This document shows positions 44,736-55,449 of a stretch of DNA of 64,000 bases, in pieces; position 1 is the stretch's first letter; each line of letters opens with the position of its first letter. The notes under the pieces are model-generated. The model saw only the letters and a program-made list of their open reading frames with translations. It made no database searches and had not been told where the DNA came from. Position numbers and translations under genes: made by a program. The DNA comes from Heterohyrax brucei (taxonomy: Eukaryota; Chordata; Mammalia; Hyracoidea; Procaviidae). The stretch spans positions 153,311,701-153,375,700 of the forward strand of contig CM053140.1 in the NCBI GenBank assembly GCA_028571685.1, in the 5' to 3' direction.

Positions 44736-45184
44736 GCTCTTTCTGCTTTCCTTGCCCTGTGACAGTACTTTTCCTTTTCATTTTACATTTCTCATTTTCT
44801 CTTAACAAGTTCCTGTCCTATCATCTCCATCTTATTTCCCATATAGAAAGAGACTAGTAGGACAGCCTGTTATAAATGCATATAACCATACAGTATACAC
44901 ATCATATGGTCACAGTGTATCCTCGAGTCTAGTCCATTTTTGTCCAAAGAGTTTACACCAGTAGTGTTTTCCAGACAGAGGCTGCATCAGGTCCAAGGAC
45001 CATGACACCAAGGGATCCCCTGGGCCATCAGACCATTAGCTGTGTAGTAGAGTCTTTGAGCTGCATCCCTCTTTTTATCATGTTGCCACAGGAATTGAAC
45101 ATTGCATACACCATCATGGCTGTCTTTGGTGGTGGCCAGGCACCATTTGCTTCTTCTGGTCACATGTTGATACAATATTCCATT
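44735..45184 (-). mobile_element. L1 3' UTR fragment, antisense
   Basis: Matches by eye the 3' UTR of the minus-strand L1 at 286-1230: CAGCTCTTTCTGCTTTCCTT, then AAGAGACTAGTAGGACAGCC, then GTGGTGGCCAGGCACCATTT. The 3' terminal 40 or so bases are missing, and its right end abuts the plus-strand L1 that begins at 45185. The frames 44987-45229 (minus) and 45002-45343 (plus) are not genes. Confidence 0.8.
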
Positions 45185-46248
45185 CCCTTCTTCTCCAGTG
45201 CATATGGAATATTTTTCAGGATAGACCATGTGTTAGGACATAAAGCAAATCTCAACAAAATCCAAACCATTGAATTTTTGCAAAGTATCTTCTCAGCTCA
45301 TAAAGCCGTAAAACTCAAAATCAATAGCAGAAGAAACAGATAGAAATTGGAACTCATGGAAACTGAATGACACCTTGCTCAAAAAGCTACAGGTGATAGA
45401 AGAAATCAAGGATGAGATAAAGAAATGTATGGATTCCAATGAGAATGAAAACACTTCCTATCAGAACCTACCAGATACCACCAGGGCAGTGCTCAGAAGC
45501 CATTTTATCTCTGTAAATACACACATCTGGAAGGAAGAAAGGACCCACATCAAATAACTAAACCTACAGCTTGAACAAGTAGAAGGAGAGTAACAGAGGA
45601 AATCCTCAGGGACCAGAAGAAATCAGACCGTAAAGATTAGAGCAGAACTAAATGAATTAGAGAATAAAAGAACAATTAAAAATAGTGATAAGACCACAAG
45701 CTGGTTTTTTGAAAGAATCAACAAAATTGACAAACTATTGGCTAAACACTAAAGAAAAACAGGAGAGGATACAAATAACCCAAAGAAGAAATGAAATGGG
45801 AGATGTCACAACAGATCCAACAAAAATCAAAAGTATCATAACAGAATACTATAAAAGACTGTACTATAGTAGATTTGAAAATCAAGAAAAAAATGGACGA
45901 ATTCCTAGATTCATATCACCTACCAAATTATCACAAGGTGAAGTGGAACAACTTGATAAACCCATCACAAAGGAAGAAATGGATAAAGTCATCACAAAAT
46001 AACCAAGCAAAATAAGCTCTGGTCCAGGTGACTTCACTACAAAATTCTACCAAACTTTTAGTGAAGAATTAACTCCTATACTTCAAGACTGTTTCACATC
46101 ATAGAAAGAGATAGAATACTCTCAAATTCTGCCCCGGCCCGCGGGGCAAATCAGCGGAGGACGAGGAGGAACCTGTGAAAAGGAAAACGGGGCAAGAGAT
46201 GCGAAGAAATGGAGGCAAGACAAGATTCTGATCAAGCCTCAAAAATTT

Positions 46249-46254
46249 TTTATT
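46249..46254 (-). terminator. Polyadenylation signal of the solo LTR
   Basis: AATAAA on the minus strand about 80 bp downstream of the TATA box, giving the usual U3-R-U5 order. Confidence 0.7.
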
Positions 46255-46331
46255 TTAGTAGTGGATATATATATACAGCGGGAAGGGGAGGGATTTAGAA
46301 TCGGGTGATATCTGGTGTGAGGCACTTGGCG

Positions 46332-46344
46332 TTTTTATAATTGG
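46332..46344 (-). promoter_or_regulatory. CCAAT-TATA core promoter in solo LTR
   Basis: Minus strand reads CCAATTATAAAAAC: a CCAAT box fused to a TATAAAAA box about 130 bp into the LTR, the expected U3 position. Transcription would run leftwards. Confidence 0.75.
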
Positions 46345-49300
46345 TTAGGTGGTATGCCTGGACAGTGACGCTGGGCAGTGACGTGCGGGTAGTTTTCGCG
46401 CGCGCGCGTTTTCAGGGGCTTTCCAGACTTCCTATTTTTTGGGGCCTGAAGTTTTTCATGGCCCCCGACAAAATTCGTTCTATGAAGCCAGCATAACTCT
46501 CATACCAAAGCCAGGAAAATATCCAACAAAAAAGAACAAGTACAGATCAGTATCACTCATGAATCTAGATGCAAAAATCTTCAACAAAACCCTTGCCAAT
46601 GGAATTCAACAACATATCAAAAAAATAATTCATTATGACTAAGTTGGATTCATTCCTGGGATGCAAGCCTGGTTCAACATCAGAAAAACAATTAATATGA
46701 TCAACCACATAAATAACACAAAAGATAAGAATCACCTGATTTTGTCTATTGATACAGAAAAAGCATTTGACAAAGTCAAACACAGATTCATGCTAAAAAC
46801 TCTCAGTAAAATAGGAATAGAAGGTAAACTCCTCAATGCAATAAGGGCCATCTACACAAAGCCAACCACCTACATCAACCTGTATGGAAAGAGACTGACA
46901 CAGTTAGCCTTGAGAACTGGAGCTGGACAACGATGCCCACTCTCACCTCTCCTATTCAACATTGTACCATAAGTTCTAGCCAGAGCAATTAAACAAGACA
47001 AAGAAATAAAGGGCATCTGCATCAGCAAAGAAGAAGTTAAAATCTCCCTATTTGCAGATGATGATCATATATGCAGAGAATCCTAAAGAATCTGTAAGTA
47101 AACTACTGGAGCTATTGGCAAAGTTCAGCAAAGTACCAGGATACAAGATAAACATAAGGAAATCAGTAGAATCCCATTACACCAACAAAGATATCATTAC
47201 AGAAAAAAATCATCAAATCAATATCATTTACTGTAGCTCCCAAGAAGATAAAATACTTAGGGATATATCTAACTAGAGAAATAAGAGACCTTTATAAAGA
47301 GAACTACAAGACTTTACTGAAAGAAACTAAGAGAGACTTACTTAAATGGAGAAACCTATCCTGCTCATGGATAGGAATATTTAATATTGTGAAAATGTCT
47401 ATTTTACACAAAAAGATCTACATATACAATGCAATTCCAATATAAATTTCAGTGACATTTTTCAATGAGATGGATAAAAAAAATCACCAACTTTGTTTGG
47501 AAAAGGAAGAAACCACGGATAAGCAAAACACTACTGAAGAAGAGGAATAAAGTGAAAGGTCCCATACTATCCGACTTTAGAATCTATTACACTGCCCCGT
47601 AGTCAAAACAGTCTGGTACTCGTACAAAAAGAGACATACAGACCAATGGAACAGAGTTGAGACACCAGAGATGTCACCGTCCTCCTATGAAGAGTTGATA
47701 TTTGACAAAGGCCCTAAGATTTTAAACTAGAGTAAAAACAGTCTTTTTGACAAATGATACTGGCAAAATTGGATATACATCTGCAAAAAATTTCAACAAG
47801 ACCCATATATCACACTTTACACAAAACCAACTCAAACTGGATAAAAGACCTACGTATCAAACTTAAAGTGATAAAGATCATGCAAAAAAAAAAAAAAAGG
47901 ATCAACCATGGAAGTTTTAATACACACCTTAGACAGACTTCAAAATCTGACAAAGTATGATTAACAGAAGAGGATAGATAAATGTGAACTATTATGAATC
48001 AAACCCTTTTGCTCTTCTGAAGACTTTATCAAAAGAATTAAGAGACCACCTACAGAATGGGAAAAAAAAATATTTTGCAACTGTATGTCATATCAACATC
48101 TGATCTAAATAATCTTCAAGGTACTGCAAAATATCAACAATAAAAGAATAAGTAACCCAATTAAGCATCAAGCAAAGGAGATGTACAGACACTTCTCTAA
48201 GGAGGATAGCGAGGCAGCCAAAAGACCCATACGGAAATGTTCACGATCATTATTTATTAAAGATATGCAAATCAAAACAATGATGAGATACTATCTCACT
48301 CCAACAAGTTTGGCCACGATTCCAAAACCACAAAACAAATTCTGGAGAGGCTATGGAGAAATTGGAACTCTCCTACACTGCTGATGGGATTGCCAGATGG
48401 TGCAACCTTCTTGGAAAGCAATCTGGCACTTCCTTAAAAAGCTGGATATAGATATACCATTTGACACAGTAATCCCACTGCTTGGAATATATTCTACAGA
48501 ATCAAGGGCAGTCACAGGAACAGATACATGCACATGAATGTTTATTGCAGCACAGTCTATAAAAGCAATAAGATGGAATCAACCCAGATGCCCAACAACA
48601 GATGAATGAATAAACAACTTATAGCACATACACTCACTGGAACATTATGCAATGATAAAGAACAGTGATGATTTTAGGAAGCATCTCATAACTTGGTTTC
48701 AATTGGAAGACATTATGTTGAGTGAAGTCAATCAGCAGCACAACGTTGTATGAGACCCCAAATATAAGCACTTAAAAACCGACTCGTGTACAGAAGAAAA
48801 GTCTCTTTGATGGCTGCAAGGGAGGGCAGAGAGGAAGAGAGATTGTTATAGATTAGATAGTTCATAGGAATTTGATTGGGTTAAATTAGTGACAGCACAG
48901 AAAGAAGATCAATTTAACTGGACCCCAACATAATCTGAAAATTCTTCTAATCTTAACCCAATATTGCAAGGATAGAGTAGCAGGGGTGAGGGTCTGGGGA
49001 CCATGCTCTCAGGGGATATCTAGGCCAATCGGCATAACTAATCTATTGCTAAGAGAGTCTTCTGTATCCCATGTTGGTGAGTGGTATCTGGTGTCTTAAA
49101 AGCTAGCAAGCTGCCCTCTGAGATATACCAAATGGTCCCAACTCAACTGGAAGAGATAATCACCAAGGACAGAAATGACATGAGGGAAAAAAGTGCCCAG
49201 AAGACAGCAAGACCCACATGAATGATTATATCAATATATAAACAGAAGAACCAGATGGTGCCCAGACACCACCAATGACAGCCGTGATGAAGTTCGCAGT

Positions 49301-49649
49301 GTTGAGTCCCAGTGGCAAAATGAGAAAAAAGGGGTGCACCCTAAGATCTCCACTAAAAGGCTGCAGTTGATGATCTGAATGCCTGGGGATTCTTTTGGGA
49401 GCATACCTCCTAGACCTGATGCTGCCTCCGATCATAGATCATTACTGAGGTCAACTCTTTGAATATGAATGGATTGGACTCAGGGACACAGACTGACAGG
49501 AGATTGTCAAGAGGATATGACATGTATGGAACGGAAAGGAGGAATGTGCTGTCACTGGGCAAGTGGAACAGAAGGAGCTGCAGATAGGTGGGCATACAAA
49601 TTTGAACTGTACTGTAAACTTTCACTCAATCACAATTTTAAAAAAAGGA

Positions 49650-50465
49650 TGCTACAAAGGAAAGATAATACTTTGAGAACTAAGATGAGTCTTAATCAAG
49701 CTGTAATATTTTCTGTTGCCTCATATGTATGCAAAAGCTCTACTATGAATAAAGAAGACTTAAGAAGAATTGAAAGGAATGGGCATTCTCTTGAAGGTGT
49801 CTGCCCATCCAGTATTATCACAAAGTTTTCAAGCACAGAGAGCCTTGTACAAAAGCACACAGATAAGCTACTTTTCCTGGTAAGGATCCTCATTGTGGCT
49901 TGGAGGTTCAACACTGTCATTTTCATCTTGGTCTAACTGTATGTCTATATTCCAAGTTTTACAGTGTCATTGCTTACTAATCAATATCTTGTATTTCACG
50001 TGAGTAACTTGGCGAGCTGAGAATTCATCTGTTACTGTTTTTCAGCATCACTTAAAATTAAATTTTATTGGATTTCCTACAATATCAGCCTCTTGTCTAC
50101 AAGAAATATGAGCTTACTTTCTACCTATCATATGAAACCAAAGCTACTTTGGTTCCCAAGGTATAAGCTTCAGTTAGAACTTCATCATAATTAACCACAA
50201 ATGACACGTTGATTAATTATGATGCCATTGTATGCCCAGAATTAGTAGGATCCTATTTGCCATTGGTGAGGACCTCAGCATGGTTCCAAAATTCTAGAAG
50301 CATGACCAGACCATTCCCCTAATCCCACCTTTACAGATCTATTTCTTGGGATCATTCTTTTTGTACTTCTGTAACAGAACACATAAACCACATAATATAT
50401 TGAGGATTATAATATGAATATTAATAACTATTATTTGTAATAGAGGTAACGAGTTATTGACTTAA
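49650..50465. other. No recognisable gene or repeat
   Basis: Frames 49696-49926 and the end of 49469-49936 have no recognisable domain. Confidence 0.45.
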
Positions 50466-50467
50466 AG

Positions 50468-50620
50468 AAAGCTCACTGACATTGAGTCAATTCTGGCTAA
50501 TAGAGACCGTATAGGAAACAGCAGAATTGCTCCCATATAGTTTCCAAGAAGCACCTGGCGGACTTGGACTGCCGGCCTTTTGGTTAGCAACTACTATTCA
50601 CTACACAATCAGAGTTTCCA
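50468..50620 (-). mobile_element. AfroSINE, antisense
   Basis: CATTGAGTCAATTCTGGCTA, then AGTTTCCAAGAAGCACCTGG, then GCCTTTTGGTTAGCAACTAC. Confidence 0.9.
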
Positions 50621-50789
50621 AGATATCTGCTAGTAGGAAATAACTCTGATGACTGTTGGAATAGCAGACTAAAGAAACGGTGACCACTGCTTGGACTGAG
50701 ATAGAGCATCTAAGAAAGACAATCTCCTTTGAAGAAAATATACACATGCATACGTGCCTTAGAGCCAGATCTGTTTTGAAGAGGGCACA

Positions 50790-51220
50790 GTTTGGGCTCA
50801 CCGAATGGTAATGTAAATGTGGTGCTGTACTAGCAGAACTTGGCCAGAAATCTGCTCTCCAGGGTGCTGATAGAACCTATTCATGGGGAAGTGTCTCACT
50901 GGAGGCACTTGGCTACTAAGTCGTCTGGAAAGGATGTGAAGAGGAAGCCACTGCTTGTTGAATGTTGCTGATCTCCATGCATGGCAGGAACCAAATACTT
51001 GAAAAGCTGTTAGCACTATGGGAGTCTAGTGCTGGAGAAAGCCAAGTGCACTGCAGGAGCATGCGAACTGAGCACAATACCAGGAAAAAAGACCTTTCAA
51101 CATCTCTCCAGCTCCCTCTACTGAGAAAGCTTATGCACCAGGTGGTAATAGGAAAAAAAAAAAAAATAGAAGAGTCCTATTTATTTTTACAAAGCAGGCC
51201 AAAAGGGTGAATTTAGAGTT
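50790..51220 (+). repeat. Possible old interspersed repeat, family not identified
   Basis: The composition (GCTGGAGAAAGCCAAGTGCA, TCCAGCTCCCTCTACTGAGA, AAAGCAGGCCAAAAGGGTGA) looks like a diverged mammalian repeat rather than unique sequence, but I cannot name the family. The frame 50962-51210 has no domain. Confidence 0.3.
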
Positions 51221-51224
51221 GAAA

Positions 51225-51990
51225 AACAATAAATCAGTAGCTGGTACACTGTATTAAACAAACAAAAGAAAGTAACAACAAAAACTAAAAGGAGAATCTA
51301 TGAAGTAATTTTAATAGATGCAGTTTGCCAACATCAGTTTCCAATATTTTTCAAAATACATTCTTCTGTGTTCCATGAAAAACTTTTAGAATGACACAGT
51401 TCAGAGTTATATCAATAAACACATTCTGTCCACTCCTAATATGAGCTTAAAATAAAATATAGCCAAAATATTGTCATTCATTTTCTTAGCCTTGCTACTG
51501 AATTCACAGCATTTACAAATTCAGAGTGGTATTTCTTCCATTTGTTCTGCTATTTCTGGCTGTATGTTCAATTCTAAATTGGAAAAATATGCTTATATAA
51601 GTGTTACAAAATTGCACTTGCAGATCTTCTGGCACATTTTTCATAAATAAAAATCAACATATTTCAGGCACAATTCCAAAACATAGAGAAATGATTGAAT
51701 TTGATCATGGGGGAAATCTCCTTTGGCTAGAAAGAAACTAATCACACATTCAGAGAAGACATTTACATATTTTAGATATTTATAAAAATCCATGGTACAT
51801 CCTAAAATAATACAGAGACAACTTCTATAGAAGGCATGTGATTTATGCAGTATATCTACTAGCCCTTCAATTGTCCATAAATTCCAGCAAAGGTTTTTGA
51901 CTTTGGAAGTCATTAATAGTTGTAAAGTACAAAGTTTATTTTTTTCCAGTGAGAGGATATATTTTTACAATATACAATCTATTATGTTTG
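51225..51990. other. No recognisable gene or repeat
   Basis: AT-rich. The frame 51641-51913 (minus) has no domain that I recognise. Confidence 0.45.
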
Positions 51991-52458
51991 ACAAATGTAG
52001 TGATTTTTTTCTTTTTATTTAACATAACTGAGTGAAAATGTACATTCCTGTATAAATTTACATGCCCACCTATATGCAGCTTCCACTGCTCTCCCTGTCC
52101 GGTGACAGCACACTATTCCTCTCTGCTCCATGCATGTCTCATCCTCCCAACAGTCTCCTTTCCCCTCTTCTCCACCCACTCTCCTTCCTCCAGCCAGAGG
52201 TCAGCTGGGTGATATCCTATAGAAGTATAGAACCATAAAGTGCTTCCAATATATGGTCACTCTGCATTGCCAAGTCCAATCCATTCCTGTCCAAAGAGTG
52301 GACCTTTGTTATAATTTATGGGAAAGGGCAGCATCAGGGCCGGGGGCCATGTAAAGAATAACAATGATTCCAGGAAACATCTCCTAACCTGGTTTCAACT
52401 GGAAGACATTATGTTGAGTGAAAGTAGTCAGCGACAAAGGAACAAATGTAGTCATTTT
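51991..52458 (-). mobile_element. Twin-primed L1 with 5' inversion and 17-bp TSD
   Basis: ACAAATGTAGTGATTTT (51991-52007) and ACAAATGTAGTCATTTT (52442-52458) are a 17-bp TSD with one mismatch. Between them, 52008-52350 is antisense L1 3' end (with GTGACAGCACACTATTCCTC). 52351-52441 is a sense-oriented piece of ORF2 C-terminus (TGGTTTCAACTGGAAGACAT) that normally lies upstream. The inverted upstream piece is the hallmark of twin priming. Confidence 0.92.
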
Positions 52459-52459
52459 A

Positions 52460-53458
52460 ATGTTATGTCTCTAAAACCTGGAGAATAACACAGCATAGAA
52501 TAGATTTCTTTGTACTAAAATGTACATGAGCTAGACATAAGAAATTATATTTTGCCAGTTTTGTCTTAAATGTCCTTCAGCTTAAAAAAGAGAAACCACA
52601 GATATATCATTCTGAAAGAAATATTATCTGTTTTATCTGCAAACATAAAGAGTAACAAGTGAGTTAGAAATGGATAATGCATTTATATGAAAGTTGCTTT
52701 TTACATAGCTAACAGGCTTTTCAACTCTGTGTCCTTATTTGCAATTCACTCAGGGAGCATAGGTAAGAACATTCCTTCCTGTTTTAATTATCTCTCATTG
52801 CACATATTCTGTAAATCAACTTCATTATGAATACAGGAGTCTACATTTACACTATTTTCTTTGCGAAAAGCATAGAGGCCTGACATGTCATCCTAACAAG
52901 GAACCAAGCAAATACTATGAATGATGCTCTGAAATTAGAGATGACAGCAACTGTAGGTACCACACTCTTTTCTGGCTCTTAAAAAGGGGAAATGTGAGCC
53001 AGAGCATCATATGATTAAAAAAAAAATCTCAGCTGCAAGTCTACTCTACCTTAACTAGTCAGGGCTGAGTCACCACCAACACCCAGGCAAAGCTCAGTGT
53101 TAGTTGGGATTTGCTGTTTTGTAATCGAAGACTCTATGAAACCATGGTGCTTCCATTAACTTTTGTTAACTTAATCCATTAGTTTGAAATTATAGCCTTA
53201 AAGGTACAAAAGAAACCAACGTATACTCTATTTTCCTTGACAGACTGCAATATTATTATAAAATTAAATTCTGTCTAGTATATAAATTTGGATTTTAATT
53301 TAACCCTGTGTGGAAAATGCCATTATCTTCTCTAACCCTCACTACATAAGAACAAAATGTCTGCATCTACCCATGTGATGAAATCGATTTATGATTCTGT
53401 TCAAAAACCTTTATTAATGTGATTCAATGTCTCCTCTTTGGCACCTCTTCCTCCCTTT
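52460..53458. other. No recognisable gene or repeat
   Basis: AT-rich; nothing recognised. Confidence 0.45.
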
Positions 53459-53460
53459 TA

Positions 53461-53620
53461 GCAGAAACTCTGGTGGTGTAGTGGTTAAGTGCTATGTCTG
53501 CTAATAGACAGATTAGCAGCTCAAATCAGCCAGGCACTCTTTGGAAACTCTATGGGGGCAGTTCTACTCTTTCTTATAGGGGCGCTATGAGTTGGAGTCA
53601 ACTTGATGGCGGTGGGTTTC
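53461..53620 (+). mobile_element. AfroSINE
   Basis: AAACTCTGGTGGTGTAGTGG, then CTTTGGAAACTCTATGGGGG, then GGCGCTATGAGTTGGAGTCA. One of the better preserved copies. Confidence 0.92.
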
Positions 53621-53624
53621 CTAC

Positions 53625-54145
53625 CTTTAATACAATACAAATCCTTTAGAAGAGTTTTCAAATGCTTTTATTTCTGAAATAATTTGAATGGACTTATTTC
53701 TAAATCTTAGAGGAGTCTTGAGTTTCAGATAAAACTCTAAGTTATTGATTTTGTGATAGAATTTATAAGCAAAAACCAGATTCTCAGTAACTGGAAGTAT
53801 AAATATCTAAGAAAAATGGAGAAAATTAATTGACGTATCCATTTCTTAAAATTAAAACATTCAGAATAACTATACTTTGCCTTGGTGCCTTGCTTACTTT
53901 TCATTACACGTAAAATAAAAATAAACAGTAATGTTTGTTAACCTTAGAAGTAAATGAAAAAAATTTTCTCTGTGATATCCTCAAACAAGCATAATTTCTG
54001 ATGAAATATTTGGACAGAGGATTAATATCCACATATAATTCAATGTTGAAAAAGAAGTTCTACTGTACATTTTTGGTGATGAAAACAAACAAAAGCCTGC
54101 AGTACTTCCAAGAAGAAAATAAAATGGCTGATATTTCAACTGAAA
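53625..54145. other. No recognisable gene or repeat
   Basis: AT-rich; nothing recognised. Confidence 0.45.
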
Positions 54146-54146
54146 A

Positions 54147-54430
54147 ATTGTTGTTGCTGTTAGGTGCCTACCATCAGCTCTGACTTAGAGTAACATTATG
54201 TACAACAGAAGGAAACACTGTTCAATTCTGCAGCATCCTCACAATTATTGTTCTGCTTGAGCCCATTGTTGCATCCACTGTGTCAGTCCGTCTAATTGGG
54301 GGCCTTCCTCTTTTTAAGGGCCCTCTATTTTACCAAGCTTGATGTCCCTTTCCAGGGACTAGTCCCTTCTGATAACGTGTCCAAAGTATGTGCCACTAAG
54401 TCTTGCCATTGTTGCTTTTAGTGAGCATTC
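54147..54430 (-). mobile_element. RTE/BovB-like LINE, 3' part, antisense (left half)
   Basis: TTGTTGTTGCTGTTAGGTGC (3' tail), then AGCCCATTGTTGCATCCACT and CTTTCCAGGGACTAGTCCCT. It is interrupted at 54430 by an L1 and resumes at 62408. Confidence 0.87.
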
Positions 54431-55449
54431 CTTTTCTCTCTCTTTTTTTCTTTTATTGTGATTTAAGAACAGTTTTACAGTTCATATCATATTGCCATGT
54501 AACACCCAGAACTTTCACCTCTATTCTATTCTAGCTGACACCCTCCCCCCATGTGACAGCACACTTACCCTTTTTTTCCAGAACTTCCTATGACTTTTTG
54601 ACCGAGGTCTGGCTATCTTCACCCAGTCAACTCAGCTCCACCAAAGTGTCCCTCAGAAAACCCCATGTACATGTTTTTTTTTGTTTTCTTTTGTTTTTTT
54701 CTTTTTTTTTGCCTCCAGTATAACTCTGTGTTTTGTATGGTCCAGGTCAGTCTTCCTCTGCAGAGTTGGCTCTAGTGCTGGATGCAGTTTGGGGTTAGAG
54801 AGTCCCGGGACCATGTTCCCAGAGGGCCCTCTGTTTAGAAGGACCATCAAGTGTGGTCTGTTGGTAGAGTTCTAGCTCTGCCCCTCTACTCTGTCACATG
54901 CTGTGTCCAGAGCTCTGTTCCATGTACCCCATACATACTGTCATTGGTGGTAGCCGGGCACCATCTATTTCTTGTTCCAGGCTGAAGCAGGGCTTGTATG
55001 GCCCCTTCCATTTGGTGGGCACATATTTTTCTTCTGTCCTTTATGTCCACCATTTACCTCAGGTCCAGGGACCATTTGGGACTATTTAGATGGCAGCTTG
55101 ATAGCTTTTAAGACCCCAGTCGCCACTCACTCAGATGGTATGTGGAGCAACATCTTGAGAGATGGAGAGAGAAAATCCTTGGATATGCCAATTAATCTGG
55201 ATGTCTCCTGAGAGTGTGGTCCCCCAATTCCAGACCGTATTTCTCTGTTCTTCCAAAAGATAGTCTACACTGAGGGGACCATTTGGTTTTGAAGCCGAGT
55301 AGTTGTGGGTACCCCACTTCTAGTGCATGCTGCTACATCCTATACCCAACCCTAATCCCAACCACTATGTCATTTGTAAAAAACTCCCTCTCTCTCCCTC
55401 CTTCACACACTTGTAACCATCAAATATTGATTTATTTTGTGCTTAAATG

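Larger units (their letters stand above)
46124..46476 (-). mobile_element. Solo LTR, ERV2/beta-like, with 6-bp TSD
   Basis: AAATTC at 46124-46129 and 46471-46476 bracket 341 bp (46130-46470) inserted in L1 ORF2. On the minus strand it begins TGTCGGGGGCCATGAAAAAC and ends CCGGGGCA. It has a CCAAT box next to TATAAAAAC (46344-46332) and AATAAA (46254-46249). By my count it holds about 20 CpGs including a (CG)6 run at 46397-46408. The 6-bp TSD, about 340-bp length and TGT(C/T)GGGGGCC-type start resemble class II (ERV2/IAP-like) LTRs. No internal viral sequence remains. Confidence 0.9.
45185..48790 (+). pseudogene. L1 ORF2 pseudogene, disrupted by an LTR
   Basis: ORF2 from the end of the endonuclease to the stop. 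46439-46642 reads [14 protein letters not shown] after the LTR, and 46661-46972 reads [20 protein letters not shown] and [15 protein letters not shown], the RT palm. The catalytic box near 47050 begins F-A-D-D but is followed by a frameshift (D-H-I-C-R). The thumb and C-terminal regions follow in further frames (48181-48384). The LTR splits the RT fingers between the ITLIPKP segment and the preceding region. Confidence 0.88.
45185..49645 (+). mobile_element. L1, 5'-truncated in the endonuclease region, carrying a solo LTR
   Basis: Plus-strand L1 starting in ORF2 (TCTCCAGTGCATATGGAATA) and running to the 3' end (CACTCAATCACAATTTTAAA). ORF2 is about 45185-48790 and the 3' UTR about 48790-49645. 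A 341-bp LTR is inserted at 46130-46470. No TSD was resolved for the L1 itself. Confidence 0.9.

Noticed and set aside
44735-45400. Antisense then sense L1 pieces, at first taken for a twin-priming inversion
   Set aside because: The antisense piece is 3' UTR, which lies downstream of the sense piece in L1 and is also present at the element's own 3' end. Twin priming would invert an upstream piece. Separate insertions or recombination are more likely.
50962-51210. 82-codon open frame in a segment without a named repeat
   Set aside because: No recognisable domain and the surroundings look like an old repeat; not enough to call a gene.
47-53620. tRNA-like heads of the AfroSINEs as possible tRNA genes
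   Set aside because: Only the promoter-like head is present and diverged. There is no acceptor stem or full cloverleaf, and each head continues into the SINE body.
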